This document shows, one piece after another, positions 11,036 through 21,694 of a stretch of 64,000 bases of DNA (the first letter of the stretch is position 1; every line of letters starts with the position of its first letter). A program made the position numbers and the translations under genes. Under the pieces are notes generated by a model, which ran no database searches, had not been told where the DNA came from, and saw only the letters and a list, made by a program, of their open reading frames with translations. This stretch comes from Ascarosepion bandense (Eukaryota > Mollusca > Cephalopoda > Sepiida > Sepiidae). Location: assembly GCA_037127315.1 (NCBI GenBank), contig JBBBDQ010000332.1, positions 1,050,001 through 1,114,000 of the forward strand. Direction: 5' to 3'.

Positions 11036-11345
11036 CGTTTCAACTTATGAAGTTTAAATTAACGTGAACACATTAAATTTATAAACGTTTCCTTTTTCTT
11101 GCGTATCTTATTATATATATATATATAGGTGTGTGTATGTTTTGGTCCTGTCAAGAATCACTCGTGAAGTAAGATAATGTGTTAATGCTCCTCCCAATCG
11201 CTTTTATTCAGTATTGTGGTATACAAGTGATGAGAACTTGTGTCTAGATAAAGGCTAGTTATGAAATTGAATTTACATAAAAATTCCATCGTAACTTTTC
11301 CAAATGCATTAGTTCGAAGGGGTATCAACTGATATTAGAACACTT
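11036..11345. other. Spacer between two LINE fragments
   Basis: Unrecognised sequence with a small TA run (11113-11127) separating two overlapping LINE copies. Confidence 0.5.
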
Positions 11346-12155
11346 TTATATAGGGAACTGACAGGTCAAAGAACTTGCTCCTCAACGGCATGCATAAAAT
11401 TCAAAGATGGAACGATCATATTGGAGACAGGGGAAATAATCTAGCGATTGGGAAAATATATAAAAGATATCTTCCACTACAAGAGAGAGCAACCGATAGT
11501 AAGCAAAGATGCTGACGGACAGGAAATACTAAAATCCGAAGTGAAATCTTCAATGGCCAAACTGAATAGGAACAAAGCAGCTGGACCAGACGGCATTGTA
11601 ATAGAGATACTGACAGACTTAGAAGATTTTGGCATAGAGAAAATTACGTAAATGATAAATGAAATCTACAACAGAGATGTAATACCAGATGACCTCGGCA
11701 ATTCAATTTTCATCGCACTGGCTTAGAAGCCAAGCCCGATCGAACGCGAACGCCACAGAACAATCAGTTTGATGAGTGACATAACGAAACTCATTGTCCG
11801 AATCCTGATAAATAGAACAATGACGTGGTTTTAAAACGGATGGAAACGAACAGGAAATTAATAAGGAAAAGTCAGCTGAAGTTCCTGGGACATGTGATGA
11901 GGAAGAAATGCTTAGAGAATCTGATACTCACAAGTTATATAGAGAGAAAGAGAGACAGGGGAAAGCAGCTGATAACATATCTGACGGGCCTGTGCAGGTG
12001 GATGGCAGAGCTGGGTTGGGTGGGGTAAACGGAGGAAGCGTGCTGAAAGCTACCAGGGATAGGGAGACGTGGAAAGCTATGATTGCTTTACCTTTTGAAG
12101 GAACATGGCACATATTTGATGATGATGATGATGATGATTAAGAAGAAGAAGAAGA
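11346..12155 (+). pseudogene. Second RTE-like LINE fragment, RT start joined to C-terminus
   Basis: The left part repeats the sequence at 10705-11030 (ACTGACAGGTCAAAGAAC ...) and encodes NRNKAAGPDGIVIEIL, better preserved than the first copy but with stops. Near 11820 it jumps to the LINE C-terminal region (QLKFLGHVMRKKCLENLIL ... RDRETWKAMI). The central RT palm with YADD is deleted. The 3' end is a GAT run (12117-12138) followed by GAA. A simple-repeat tail is characteristic of RTE-clade LINEs. Confidence 0.75.
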
Positions 12156-12720
12156 AGAAGATATTTCCCAATCGGCGAGCGATTTCAACGTTTGGGTTGC
12201 GGGTGAGAAGCTAAACAGAAAATGGTTGGCAATATAGGTTTTCGACCATTGAACGTGTATTTCAACATATATTACCTGAAAAAATATTTAAGGGAGATAT
12301 GCAAATAAGTTGTATAAAAGAAAGGAAAAGAAAAGTAGGAGACTAAATAGGAATAACTGAGGCGTCTTCCCAGATAAGAATATCTGGGCATTTTTCATAG
12401 TTTTATGAAGCGTCATTAACATTCAAATAGTTTTTTAGTATTAAACTTAAGAAAAATATTCACTGAATTTTTATTACTTGCTAGTAGTGTATATTATTAT
12501 TTAATTCTATAATTATAAATATTTAAAAAAATATTTTGTGAAGACTTGCGACATTAATCCTAAGTATAAAACCAACATTGACTATAAAACTAAATTATAT
12601 ATAAACGAGTTTCCATTGACGATTGTTTTCCTTTGTTTAACTGCCATATCTAGTGAATCTGCACCCGCTTAGGTATTTTCACTATTTTTTAAACAAGTGT
12701 TATGTAAAGAAATATATTCA
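12156..12720. other. AT-rich unannotated DNA
   Basis: No recognisable feature. Confidence 0.5.
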
Positions 12721-12727
12721 ATAAAAC

Positions 12728-12728
<1 letters not shown>

Positions 12729-12774
<46 letters not shown>

Positions 12775-12775
12775 G
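12729..12775. repeat. TA-CA compound microsatellite
   Basis: About 14 TA units followed by CA units. Confidence 0.95.
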
Positions 12776-13012
12776 CTCTCACACCCTGATGAAGCGCTCT
12801 GGAAGAATGGTAAACTTTGAAAAACAGTAGCTACTCTGGCATTTACGCATCGTTCATTCAGCAATTAGAACACTCTCAGCTATTGGGCCCGTAGCCCAGA
12901 GGTAGAATCGCCGACTGACGCCAATTCAGTCAGGTTTCGATCCTGGGTAAAAAGCAATCGGCTATCTAACTGTATTGATGAGCTGCGAAACAGATATGTC
13001 TGCGGATGACTA
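12776..13012 (+). mobile_element. SINE-C copy 2 with extended leader
   Basis: The leader (CTCACACCCTGATGAAGC ... AACAGTAGCTACTCTGGC ... CATCGTTCATTCAGC) recurs at 55.21-55.33 kb. It is followed by the tRNA-like core GTAGCCCAGAGGTAGAATCG with box-B-like GGTTTCGATCC, then the tail GAAACAGATATGTCTGCGG. A TA array follows directly. Confidence 0.8.
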
Positions 13013-13076
13013 TATATATATATATAATGATGTTTGAAAATGGCTATTTCCTCACTAAGTTTTATCTGAATTTACA

Positions 13077-13110
<34 letters not shown>
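13013..13110. repeat. TA runs flanking a shared 35-bp repeat
   Basis: GAAAATGGCTATTTCCTCAC plus AAGTTTTATC (about 13031-13062) recurs in reverse complement near 63.12-63.15 kb next to another TA array. It is probably the end of a repeated retroelement. Confidence 0.55.
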
Positions 13111-13236
13111 AGGGCACTTATTTACTTTTAGCTCTTTTTGACTAGAAATCAGTTTTTAATAATTTTCTTAGTTTTCTTTCCTTTATTTCTGCTTCTCAAA
13201 ATGTCTTTTCTTTTATCGATATTTTTTTAATTATAT

Positions 13237-13496
13237 ATATATATGTATAGTCATCTAGATACATGCCTGTTTGGCTGTATCACAGCTCATCAGTGTGGAT
13301 AGACATCTAATTGCTTTCAGCCGGGATCGAAATTTGACCGATTTGCCATCAGTCAGAGAGCCTACCCCTAAGATATCCGCGCACGGTTGAGAGAAGAGGA
13401 GATATTAACGTATTATATATACGCGGTGTAGACATACGCCAACAGACGAGAGAACTCAATTAATGGCTGAAGAGTAAGACGTAAATCGCAAAAGCA

Positions 13497-13499
<3 letters not shown>
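13237..13499 (-). mobile_element. SINE-C copy 3
   Basis: Reverse-complement copy. The tail (complement of GATACAGCCAAACAGGC) is at the left; the tRNA-like core with TTTCGATCCCGGC and the leader ATTGAGTTCTCTCG are at the right. A TA array (13500-13541) adjoins the leader. Confidence 0.78.

Positions 13500-13541
<42 letters not shown>
13500..13541. repeat. TA microsatellite
   Basis: About 21 TA units next to SINE-C copy 3. Confidence 0.95.
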
Positions 13542-13542
<1 letters not shown>

Positions 13543-13865
13543 GTACTGAACAGGTTTACATTTAATTAGACCAGTAAACAGTTGCATTAAAAAGTGCTCA
13601 ATACAAATTTGAAAGAAGATAGAGATTCAATATGTAGAGATTTTAGATATTTAATTTGGGAAGGTCAGCTTAACAAGCTTAACACGCTACCATTGCTTAA
13701 CACGCTACCATTGTTTCGACATTTTCCGTTCCAGTGGTGACACCTGCAGATTGAACCAAGAAAAAAACTTGGCTATATTATTATTTCCAGAACTGCAAAA
13801 GCTACTAAATTAGGGGTCGGCAAACCCTGCCCCACTCACGCGCTACATTCTATATCTAAATATTG
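13542..13865. other. Unannotated DNA with an 18-bp tandem duplication
   Basis: GCTTAACACGCTACCATT is present twice in tandem at about 13677-13712. Nothing else is recognisable. Confidence 0.55.
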
Positions 13866-13889
13866 AACAACTTCCTTATTCATAATCAG

Positions 13890-14040
13890 AACATTTGTGC
13901 GTAAGTGAATCTAACAATTGTTACATACACTTACTCGCAAATATGCTTGCGAAATGTATGAATCCGTCTCCCCAAGCTATGGATAAATAACAAACTGGGC
14001 CCTATATACTTTGCTGGCAAGCAGTCTAGAAAATGTAAAC
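13890..14040 (+). mobile_element. Degenerate SINE-A fragment
   Basis: ACACTTACTCGCAAATATGC ... ATGAATCCGTCTCCC ... GGCAAGCAGTCTAG follows the order of the SINE-A body but with many changes and no tRNA-like head. It is an old 5'-truncated copy. Confidence 0.55.
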
Positions 14041-14650
14041 TGATTACAACCATCCTGTATTGAGTTGGGCTCCCTCGGGCTATCTTGCACAAGACACACA
14101 AACGTTGTTATGATTGTAGTACGTGTGCCTCTATGACTCCCACGGGTTATGGAATCTTGATTATGATATGTCTTGAATGATTTTAAATCATATCAGACGA
14201 TTATTAGTTTTGTGTGCTTGATTTTTGTTTAGTGATATATCATCCTCTATGATGAAATTTTATTTAAATAATTTAAACACGATTTTATGGCTTCAGCTAA
14301 ATATATTTTGAACGCAATTTTATGCATTCAACTACAGATAAAATTAATTCCTGGTCATTTCGCTTTAAAATTGTATTGCTGGTCGTTTTACCACAAATAT
14401 GTTGTAATTTTTTTTTTTTACATGAAATTGCATTGCTAGTATTTTTAATATAAAAATGAACGCTTATATTTTCATACTTTTTTCTTTGGGGGTTCACTAT
14501 TTTCCCATAGATGAGACCCAAACATGTGCTACCACTCCGTATTAGGGTGAAACTGAACACAACACTAATTAAACGTTGGTTCTATGCTACTCAAAACCAC
14601 CAATCACCCGATCAGAAGCCTTACTAATGGACTTAGTTTGTCGTAATGTC
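14041..14650. other. Unannotated DNA
   Basis: No feature recognised; the minus-strand 87-codon frame at 14297-14560 has no family resemblance. Confidence 0.45.
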
Positions 14651-15504
14651 TATATATATATATATATATATATAAGGCAAGACGTCTGTCTGTCTGTATG
14701 ACCTTTATGCAAATCCACAATTTTTATTCGATTCTCATCAAACTTCAAACAAATATATTTTAGGCTTCCGGTCAGATCATGGGTTACTTATTTTTTCCGA
14801 TTTCCCCCGATATTGGAAATTGATACCCCGATTTCCGATCAGATCTGATCAAGATCAGAATTTTAGCCCTTTTATCGTGGTTCTTGCTACAGAATTTACT
14901 CTAACTTAGTAAAATTGCAATTTTTAGTCTCAAACATTAGTAGATCTTCTCAGGCGACTCATTTTTCCCGATAGTGGAAATTGATACCCCGATATTCTAT
15001 CGAATCTGATCAAAAACCGATATTCAGCCATTAATATGGCTCATTTTCTTCAATTTTGCTCCCGATGGGTAAAATAAGTTTTTATGGACTTACTTAGGTT
15101 AGTTTATCCTTGGATGACTTATTTGATTCCGATATTGGAAATCGATACTCCAGTACCCTATCCGATCTGATCAAAATCAGGTTTTCAGCCCCTTTTATTT
15201 CGGGTTATACTCTAAGTAGGCATAATTGTAGTTCCTAGTCTCAGCCATGATACCATTTACTCAGAGGACTTATTTAGCATTTAAAATTCAGTTTGCGACA
15301 GAAAACTTATTTGACATCGATACCAGAAATCAAAATTTGATTTACATATATTCATTGTTCTTTCAATCTACGGTTTCGCTTTGACTAGAAACAACTACTG
15401 CTTTTTAGTCTTTCGTGCCAACGTCCAAAGAGTCTGAGCTCCAAGACCGTGGATTAGTTTTAAAGTTTTCATTACACCCGAGCAATGCCGGGCTATACTG
15501 CTAG
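14651..15504 (+). mobile_element. Non-autonomous Helitron with internal sub-repeats
   Basis: The 3' end has the Helitron signature: a short hairpin CCCGAGCAATGCCGGG (15477-15492) then CTATACTGCTAG followed by T. The family body (GGCAAGACGTCTGTC ... TAGTCTCAGCCATGATACC ... CAACGTCCAAAGAGTCTGAG) matches the copy at 32.7-33.4 kb. The first part holds three or four degenerate sub-repeats of about 160-170 bases around GATATTGGAAATTGATACCC. No Rep/helicase gene is present, and the 5' end is lost in a TA run. Confidence 0.78.
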
Positions 15505-16230
15505 TTATTAACAAAATCGACTATCATTCGTTGCCTGTCGTAAAGTAAATACATCAACTTAAGTGATAAAACCGGGTACAGGGTAATGCCATCGGTAAAT
15601 AAGAACGCAGGCAAAAATTTGTTGTCAGCTGTGTCGTTTCTCGCCGGCTGATGTCGTTGGTTGAAGGATGGTGTTGGTCTGTGTTATTGGTTACTGAGTG
15701 GTGTCATAATGCGTGGTTGGTCGTCGGGTGAAGACTGACGGCGTCGTTAGTTGTCGGGCAATGTCGATAACGTAGCGCACAGATATTTGAAACGTATTAC
15801 ACTTTAAAATATCTTTCAGTTTAGTGCCATCGGATGTCGGGTAGTGTTGCTGAATGCTTGGCCAGAAAAAAAGGGTTATGTAAATTTCAATCTCCTTATG
15901 CTTAAAATCGTTGTCAGTTGCATCGTTGGACGTCGTCAGGCTGTGTTGGTAACAGATACACTATCATTAACGACATTTTTATCAATTTGTGTCGTTACAA
16001 ACATTGTCTGTCATATAACGAAGTCGGCGTTGCTATTATAATTATCTTATAATTAGTTCCAACATTCATTTTTATTTTCTTATCTGTTTCTTTCACTATC
16101 ATCCCTCGATTGTAGATCTCGTAATTTCTTGCCTTTTCTTTTTCATCTTTATCATAAATTTCTTTTCTCTTTTTTTCTTCTTCTTCCTCCAGTCCCTCTT
16201 TTCTTTATACTTCTACTTCCTCTTCTTCAT
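15505..16230. other. Unannotated DNA, GT-rich then pyrimidine-rich
   Basis: A GTCGTTGG-rich segment (15600-15960) looks like a decayed low-order repeat. A CT-rich segment follows (16060-16225). No gene seen. Confidence 0.45.
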
Positions 16231-16431
16231 CCCTTTACTGGTCCTGGGTATGACGGTAAACTGCATCCGACAGCAAGGCCTCTGATTGGGAGGTTGTGAG
16301 GAGCAAGGAACCACCTCTTTATTGCTGTTGTTCCCAGGTCAACCCTGAGCCGATGGGCTAGCACCTATTAGGTTTCCAGCTATGGGTAAATAGTTAACCC
16401 TCAAAACTGGAGTCAGAACACTATAAAAGTA
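16231..16431. other. GC-richer unannotated segment
   Basis: Higher GC than its surroundings, single copy in the window, with no recognised motif. Confidence 0.4.
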
Positions 16432-16877
16432 TCAGTTCACACTCCACCCACGTCTATTGAACAGGTGAAGAGGCTCATCCCTTGTTCCCTGTTTAGGATG
16501 TGGTTTCCGGCTTTCTCTTTTCCAATCTTTTCACTCTTTTTTTTTTCCATTGGAGTAGATAGACTAAACTATTGCCCGGTTCACACTCCACACACGTCTA
16601 TTGAACAGGTGAAGAGGCTCATCCCTTGTTCCCTGTTTAGGATGTGGTTTCCGGCTTTCTCTTTTCCAATTTTTTCACTCTTTTTTTTTCCATTGGAGTA
16701 GATAGACTAAACTATTGCCCGGTTCACACTCCACACACGTCTATTGAACAGGTGAAGAGGCTCATCCATTGTTCCCTGTTTAGGGTGTGGTTTCCGGCTT
16801 TCTCTTTTCCAATCTTTTCACTCTTACATAGCCCCCCTGCGCTTCAGTGGCGTTACCGCTTTGCTCAGGGTGATATG

Positions 16878-16886
<9 letters not shown>
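16432..16886 (+). mobile_element. Element B array, three body units plus tail
   Basis: Three head-to-tail units of about 143 bases start near 16437, 16579 and 16724 (TCACACTCCACACACGTC). The last is joined to the GTAGCCCCCCTGCGCTTCAG ... GGTGATATGATT tail. Poly(A) is replaced by a TA array (16881-16918). Confidence 0.85.

Positions 16887-16918
<32 letters not shown>
16881..16918. repeat. TA microsatellite
   Basis: About 18 TA units at the 3' end of the element B array. Confidence 0.9.
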
Positions 16919-16922
<4 letters not shown>

Positions 16923-17640
16923 AAAATAGACTTTTACAGAAAAAAATATATTTTTGAAGGAAAATTATTACCAACAATGTATTTTTGAAGAAAAAATTAT
17001 TACCATAACACATTTTTGAATACAAAACTTGAAGACATTTTCAGTTTTCTAAAATAAAAAGGAATAAAAACAAAACAATTCATTAAAATCTGACTAAATC
17101 AACCTTCTCACATTAAACGAACATTAAAAAAAGTTACCTTAAAAGCCCTAACATTTTCGTATTAAATAACCCACAAAGGTGTTGATATGCCGTTAAACAA
17201 AACTCAAACTCTAAAACTCAACCACTTCCTTTTCTTCTTATGCTAATTCTTCTCCCACTTCCTGTTCTACTTCTTATTCCTCTACTTCTTCTTCATCCAC
17301 TTCCTTTTCCTGTTTTTTTCTTTCCTTTCTTCCACTTCTTCTTCTTGCCTTCACTTTCGATCTTACATTTCCTCGTCATTGTCATCGCCATCTTATTGTT
17401 AACGTCAACTGGTTTCATCTTCTTTTTTTTCACTCCCGCAATTCTTTTCGCTATTTTTTCCTGATCCAGTCTTCAATGTCATCGGTTCTGGCATCTCGAT
17501 TGCATTCACTTTCCCACTGATGTATCATGGCTTTCTGCGTCTTTTCTGTGAATGTTTTCATGGAATTTGCTCTAATGTGCTTTTCTCTTTTGGTACCTTA
17601 TCTTCATGAGAGCGACAGACAGAGACAAAGACAGAGTTAG
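16919..17640. other. Unannotated AT- and CT-rich DNA
   Basis: The 17240-17464 Leu/Phe-rich frame is the product of a CTT-rich tract, not a gene. Confidence 0.5.
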
Positions 17641-17647
17641 AGATATA

Positions 17648-18049
17648 CACTACCGGCCATAATTTTTAGGCCAATCGAATTTTTTTAAAGAAAATTATGT
17701 ATTTCATCTTATTTTTTAGTATTTATTGCCAAGTAGATAATTCTAAATGAAAATATAATGATTCTTTTGTTATTATTACTTTGCAAAATTTTACAAGGGA
17801 AGGAAGCAAAGATGAATTCGCCCGAATCACCCTAAATGTTCTTCATTCTTTCATTGATGAAACTACAATATAGGTAATTATTAAATATTTATAAATTCAT
17901 TTGATGTACAAGATAGTGTGCGGTATTAACAAAAGAACCCTTCCATTTTAATTTACAATTATTCACTTGACAATGAATACTAAAAAAATAGTATGAAATA
18001 CATCATTTTTTTAAATACTGCGGTGGCCTAATAATTATGGCCGGTAGTG
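17648..18049. mobile_element. Tc1/mariner-type MITE, 402 bp
   Basis: The element begins CACTACCGGCCATAATTTTT and ends with the near-perfect inverse (AATTATGGCCGGTAGTG). Inverted repeats extend about 80 bases with moderate divergence. TA flanks both ends (17646-17647 and 18050-18051), the expected mariner target duplication. It carries no transposase and would need an enzyme from elsewhere. Confidence 0.85.
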
Positions 18050-18275
18050 TAGATAAAGTGAATTGTGCATGTGGGCACATGTCATAGAGATGAAATGGCT
18101 CTCATTTCTGGTCCAGTGTTCCTGTAATACATCTCGAGATTCTCAACAAAACCCAAAAAAGTTCTGTAAATTTTACTGTCCTGACTTGTCATCCGGACTT
18201 CAGTCACATTACCCACCGCCGTAACGTAGCTTCAGTGTGTCCGTTTTTTTTTGTTTTCGTTTTTTTTTTTTTTGT

Positions 18276-18380
18276 AAATCGGCATCAATTACCTCCAGTT
18301 AAATTCCTTGCATTCATTTACGCTCAAATACTCTTGGGAAAGGTATTAATCCGTCTCTTCACTCCAATCAATTAATCATC
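18276..18380 (+). mobile_element. SINE-A body fragment
   Basis: CCTTGCATTCATTTACGCTC ... CTTGGGAAAGGTATTAATCC matches the SINE-A body; head and tail are missing. Confidence 0.6.
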
Positions 18381-18404
18381 ATAGACAATCGCACCTACCT
18401 CCTA

Positions 18405-18690
18405 TTAGTATGAACCAGGCTTGCCTCCCAGAGAGTAAAACACTACGCCTCCTTGGTCTCACACTTTCAGCGGACTTCAAGTGGAATGACTATATCGAAT
18501 CCATTGCTAAATCCGCTGCTATGAAAGTCGGTTCTCTGTGCAGGGCCCGGAGGTTTTTTCCGTCTGAATCTATCCTGCACATATATAAATCTACCATCCG
18601 CCCGTGTATTAAATACTGTTGCCATATCTTGAGGTCCGCTGAAAGTGTGAGAGCAAGGAGGCGTAGTGTTTTACTCTCTTCCAAGTATTG
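18405..18690 (+). pseudogene. Jockey/CR1-like LINE RT fragment with fold-back
   Basis: The frame from 18410 reads KTLRLLGLTLSADFKWNDY ... SLCRARRFFPSES ... STIRPCIKYCCHI, the thumb region of a jockey/CR1-type reverse transcriptase. It lacks the palm and the rest of the ORF. From about 18632 the sequence turns into the inverse complement of its own start (18430-18482), so the fragment can fold into a stem of about 50 bases. This looks like twin-priming or a fold-back rearrangement during insertion. Confidence 0.75.
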
Positions 18691-18787
18691 TATTCTTTCC
18701 GTGTTTAATATATATTCTTATTTTTTATTTGGTTGTTTTTGCGTTATTCTTACCGGACCTTTAATCGGATCCACGACAGAAAGAGAA

Positions 18788-18918
18788 TGAGAAGACTTTA
18801 GAAGGATCTGGAAACCTAATCTTAAACAAGAAACAAGAAATAAAACTCTACCCCTGTTCAACAGACGGGAAAGGAATATAAACCGGACGGTATGCAAACC
18901 TATCTAATCCCATTAAAC
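18788..18918 (-). mobile_element. Diverged element B unit
   Basis: AAACAAGAAACAAGAAAT ... CCCCTGTTCAACAGACG ... CTATCTAATCCCATT follows the order of a minus-strand element B body with many substitutions. It is an old copy without tail. Confidence 0.55.
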
Positions 18919-19067
18919 AGTGGCGAGAATTTACAATTTTACAAGGATTCGGTCGTTGTACAATCCTGCCTTTTTCAGATACTAAGAATTTCGAACAGAA
19001 CCCTTTATTACGATCTCTGAGGTACATTATTAACATTCTTTGTGCGAATAATGTAAATAGTGTAAAT

Positions 19068-19590
19068 TTTAGGTTGTCCCAAAAGTTCGTAAACACTTGC
19101 GAAATGGGTCTATCTAGTCCAGCACAATCGAGACAAGCGATGGGTTCAGAAAGGGCAAGAGACACCGTCGGTTCCAAAATAAGATCGATTCAGTAAGAAA
19201 GTCATGTTGTGCGTTTGGAGGAACTTTGAAGGAATCGTGCATTTTGAGTTGGTCGCGCCATCATTGCCGAAATTTACTGTCAGTAACTTGAGCTGGTCAA
19301 CGAAAAGTTGAAGCAAAAGTACCCGGCTCCGATCAACCGAAAGCGCAATTTAATGCAGCAAAACAATGTCAAGCCACACACCGTCAGGAGGACCAAAGAT
19401 AAGTTTGAGAAGCTGGCCGGCGTTGAGATTCTGCCGCCTCCAGTCTACTTTTTTACTGTGCTCCATCAGATGACGGCCTTTTCCGTTCAATGAAGGGCCG
19501 CCAATTCGACTCGTTTGATAAAGTCTAGGAAGCGTGTCAAGAATTCTTTGATTCGAATCTGGCTGAATGGTACTTAGACCAGATCCGAAA
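19068..19590 (+). pseudogene. Mariner transposase pseudogene, C-terminal half
   Basis: The left end has a mariner-like inverted repeat (TAGGTTGTCCCAAAAGTTCG). After a deletion of the N-terminal half, the sequence encodes the catalytic part in broken frames: KVMLCVWRNFEGIVHFELV, then (frame from 19308) NRKRNLMQQNNVKPHT, then SDDGLFRSMKG. In mariners the second catalytic Asp sits in QQDNAKPH; here it is Asn (19362-19364). The third Asp survives (19469-19471), 107 bases away, which fits D34D spacing plus a 2-base frameshift. Several frameshifts and an in-frame stop (GTCTAG) make it dead. Confidence 0.85.
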
Positions 19591-20034
19591 CTGAATTTTG
19601 AAGGCTAAATAAGTCCTCTGAGTAAATGGTATCATGGCTGAGGCTAAGAACTACAATTATACCTACTTAGAGTCAAACTCGAAGCAAAAACTAAAATAAA
19701 AGGGCTGAAAAAAATACAGACATACAGGCAGATAAACAGACACACACACACACACAAACATCTTGCCTTTTATATGTATATATATTATCGATTTTATGCA
19801 CTATTGCACGAACTGCAACCTTGAAACTTTTGAATATCGTTTGTTATGTCTTTTTCTATGAGTGTATTAAATTTGATTAAAATCGGACCACACCTTCTAT
19901 AACCCGAATTTTTGACATTTCTCGGGAGGACCTCAACACAAAACCTAGCTAAGAACACTCGCAGACGCTTATGGTACAACTGTGTAAATTTTCAGGAAAA
20001 TCGGTTCAGCCGTTTCGAAGTCTATAGGTAACGG

Positions 20035-20065
<31 letters not shown>

Positions 20066-20105
20066 CACACACACAGACAAAGTTCCATTTATAAATAAGT
20101 TTAGA
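19591..20105 (-). mobile_element. Non-autonomous Helitron, 3' truncated
   Basis: On the minus strand it starts TCTAAACTTATTTATAAATG, preceded by A, then a GT run, TATAGACTTCGAAACGGC and the family body. It stops at the CAGTTTCGG segment where mariner sequence begins, so the CTAG end and hairpin are missing. Same family as 32708-33446. Confidence 0.78.
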
Positions 20106-20460
20106 TTAACGGTAAATAAAGTTCAGTTATGTTGCTCCGATTATTCAATGAGGTCTTAGGTGTACTTGTTAAAATATTGTGATGAAATTTGCATCACTAT
20201 TTTAGGTTATTAAGATTATTTTACTTTTATTTGTTCCTGCTCTCTGGGCTTATTTCTATGCTGCAATGCAGAATTCGATTTCTCTGAATTCTAACATTTA
20301 AAATGCTATTGATTCGACTACACAAATTTTAATCTAGCCTTTTCAACTATAATCAATCAATTTAGAGGCTGACAAAATTGTACAGTGACCCTACGGCCAC
20401 ATTCGGTCATAGGGATGATGATTATTAAGGTCATGAGAAAAATTAATAAAACAGAAGCTT

Positions 20461-20499
<39 letters not shown>

Positions 20500-20920
20500 T
20501 GTCGATTTCCGATCGAAACGTTTCGTTCCGAGTTCTAGTAATTACATGTCATTTCCATTGTATTGAGGATTATACGCAATTCTGAGATGGACGAGGGGAT
20601 GCATGCGGTTTATACGGAAATAATATGTCATTTTATAGAAGGGGTTTGAACCTCTGCAGACTTCAGTATTTGAGGAGATTTTCGGGACGAACACCCTCAG
20701 GGGATTGAAGAATGTGTGTAAACTTAAATGCTTTTAAGTCTTTGTCCACAAGAAAATACTTTCCGTGACCCACTTCCTGATTTCTGAGATTGTTTCTATG
20801 CGATGGTGCTGAATTTGATTTCTCTGAATTCAAACTGATAGATACAACATGTAAAATGCTGTTGATACGATTGCACAAATTTTAATCTGGTTTATTCAAC
20901 TATAATCAATATTAAATCTT
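20106..20920. repeat. Diverged direct duplication in unannotated DNA
   Basis: GATTTCTCTGAATTC ... AAATGCTATTGATTCGAC ... TATAATCAAT (20276-20360) recurs at 20817-20910 with changes, about 540 bases apart. A CT microsatellite lies at 20466-20493. No coding signal is recognised. Confidence 0.6.
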
Positions 20921-21150
20921 CTGTTATGCATGCAGCCACAACCACACCATGATACGGCCACAGCCACACCATAATAGTTCTGCTGTAGTTTTCGTAGCAA
21001 GTGAGCTTTTATGTTTTTTATTTCAAAGTTGCCCTTCTTCGAGACAACCAAACCAAGACAGTTAAGTTTACCCCGTTATTAACTTCTAGACTGAGGTGGA
21101 GGGATAACATGCGTTCTTGCCACAACTTGACTCCTGTTTACTGGGCCTAC
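20921..21150. other. Unannotated DNA
   Basis: A CCACAACCACACCATGATAC repeat-like patch occurs at 20935-20975; otherwise nothing. Confidence 0.4.
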
Positions 21151-21154
21151 GATC

Positions 21155-21262
21155 CAATCTTTTCACTCTTACGTAGCCCCCTGCGCATCAGTGGCGTTTT
21201 CGCCTTGCTTGGGCTGATATGATTAAAAAAAATTAAAAATTAAAAAATTAAAAAAAAACGGT
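21155..21262 (+). mobile_element. Element B / LINE 3' tail
   Basis: CACTCTTACGTAGCCCCCTG ... GGGCTGATATGATT followed by an A-rich tail; only the 3' end is present. Confidence 0.75.
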
Positions 21263-21690
21263 CTATTTGCAGGTTTTGTAGTTTTGGCTTCAAAGTTTGG
21301 TCTACATTGCATTTTTACAAATTTATTCGAACATGTCTTTACATATTCTCGAAATAGGCAACCTTCTCCATGCTGATCAGTTGGCAGTGGCTCTCCCGAG
21401 TTCTGGTATTGTCTTGTCCATTCTTTGATGATGTCTTACCCGCACTTGCGTTGTCCTCTACGCCCAAACCCGCTTTCAACATTGCCTTGCATGATGGTCT
21501 CGCAAAGGCTGTCATAACGCGGGATGTGTCTATTTTCCGACGCGGGATGTGGCTATCTTCTGACGCAAGAAGAGATTCCTGTCGGCCCACGAGACTTTTG
21601 ACCTTACACATGTACAGTTCTCATTACGGTGACGAAGAACAAATTCAAAGACAACTTAAGCATAAGAACTAACAATTTAAATAAGATCAA
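21263..21690. other. Unrecognised stretch with open frames on both strands
   Basis: A plus-strand frame of 100 codons (21370-21672) and a minus-strand frame of 90 codons (21339-21611) overlap. Base composition is higher in GC than the flanks. I recognise no domain. It lies just upstream of an RTE-like remnant and may be part of that insertion. Confidence 0.35.
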
Positions 21691-21694
21691 CTCG

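Noticed and set aside
16465..16988. Two plus-strand frames reading MKRLIPCSLFRMWFPAFSF
   Set aside because: Tandem element B units read as codons; the same peptide appears antisense at 39.1 and forward at 53.0 kb.
17240..17464. 74-codon Leu/Pro-rich frame as a signal-peptide protein
   Set aside because: Comes from a CTT-rich tract; no conserved features.
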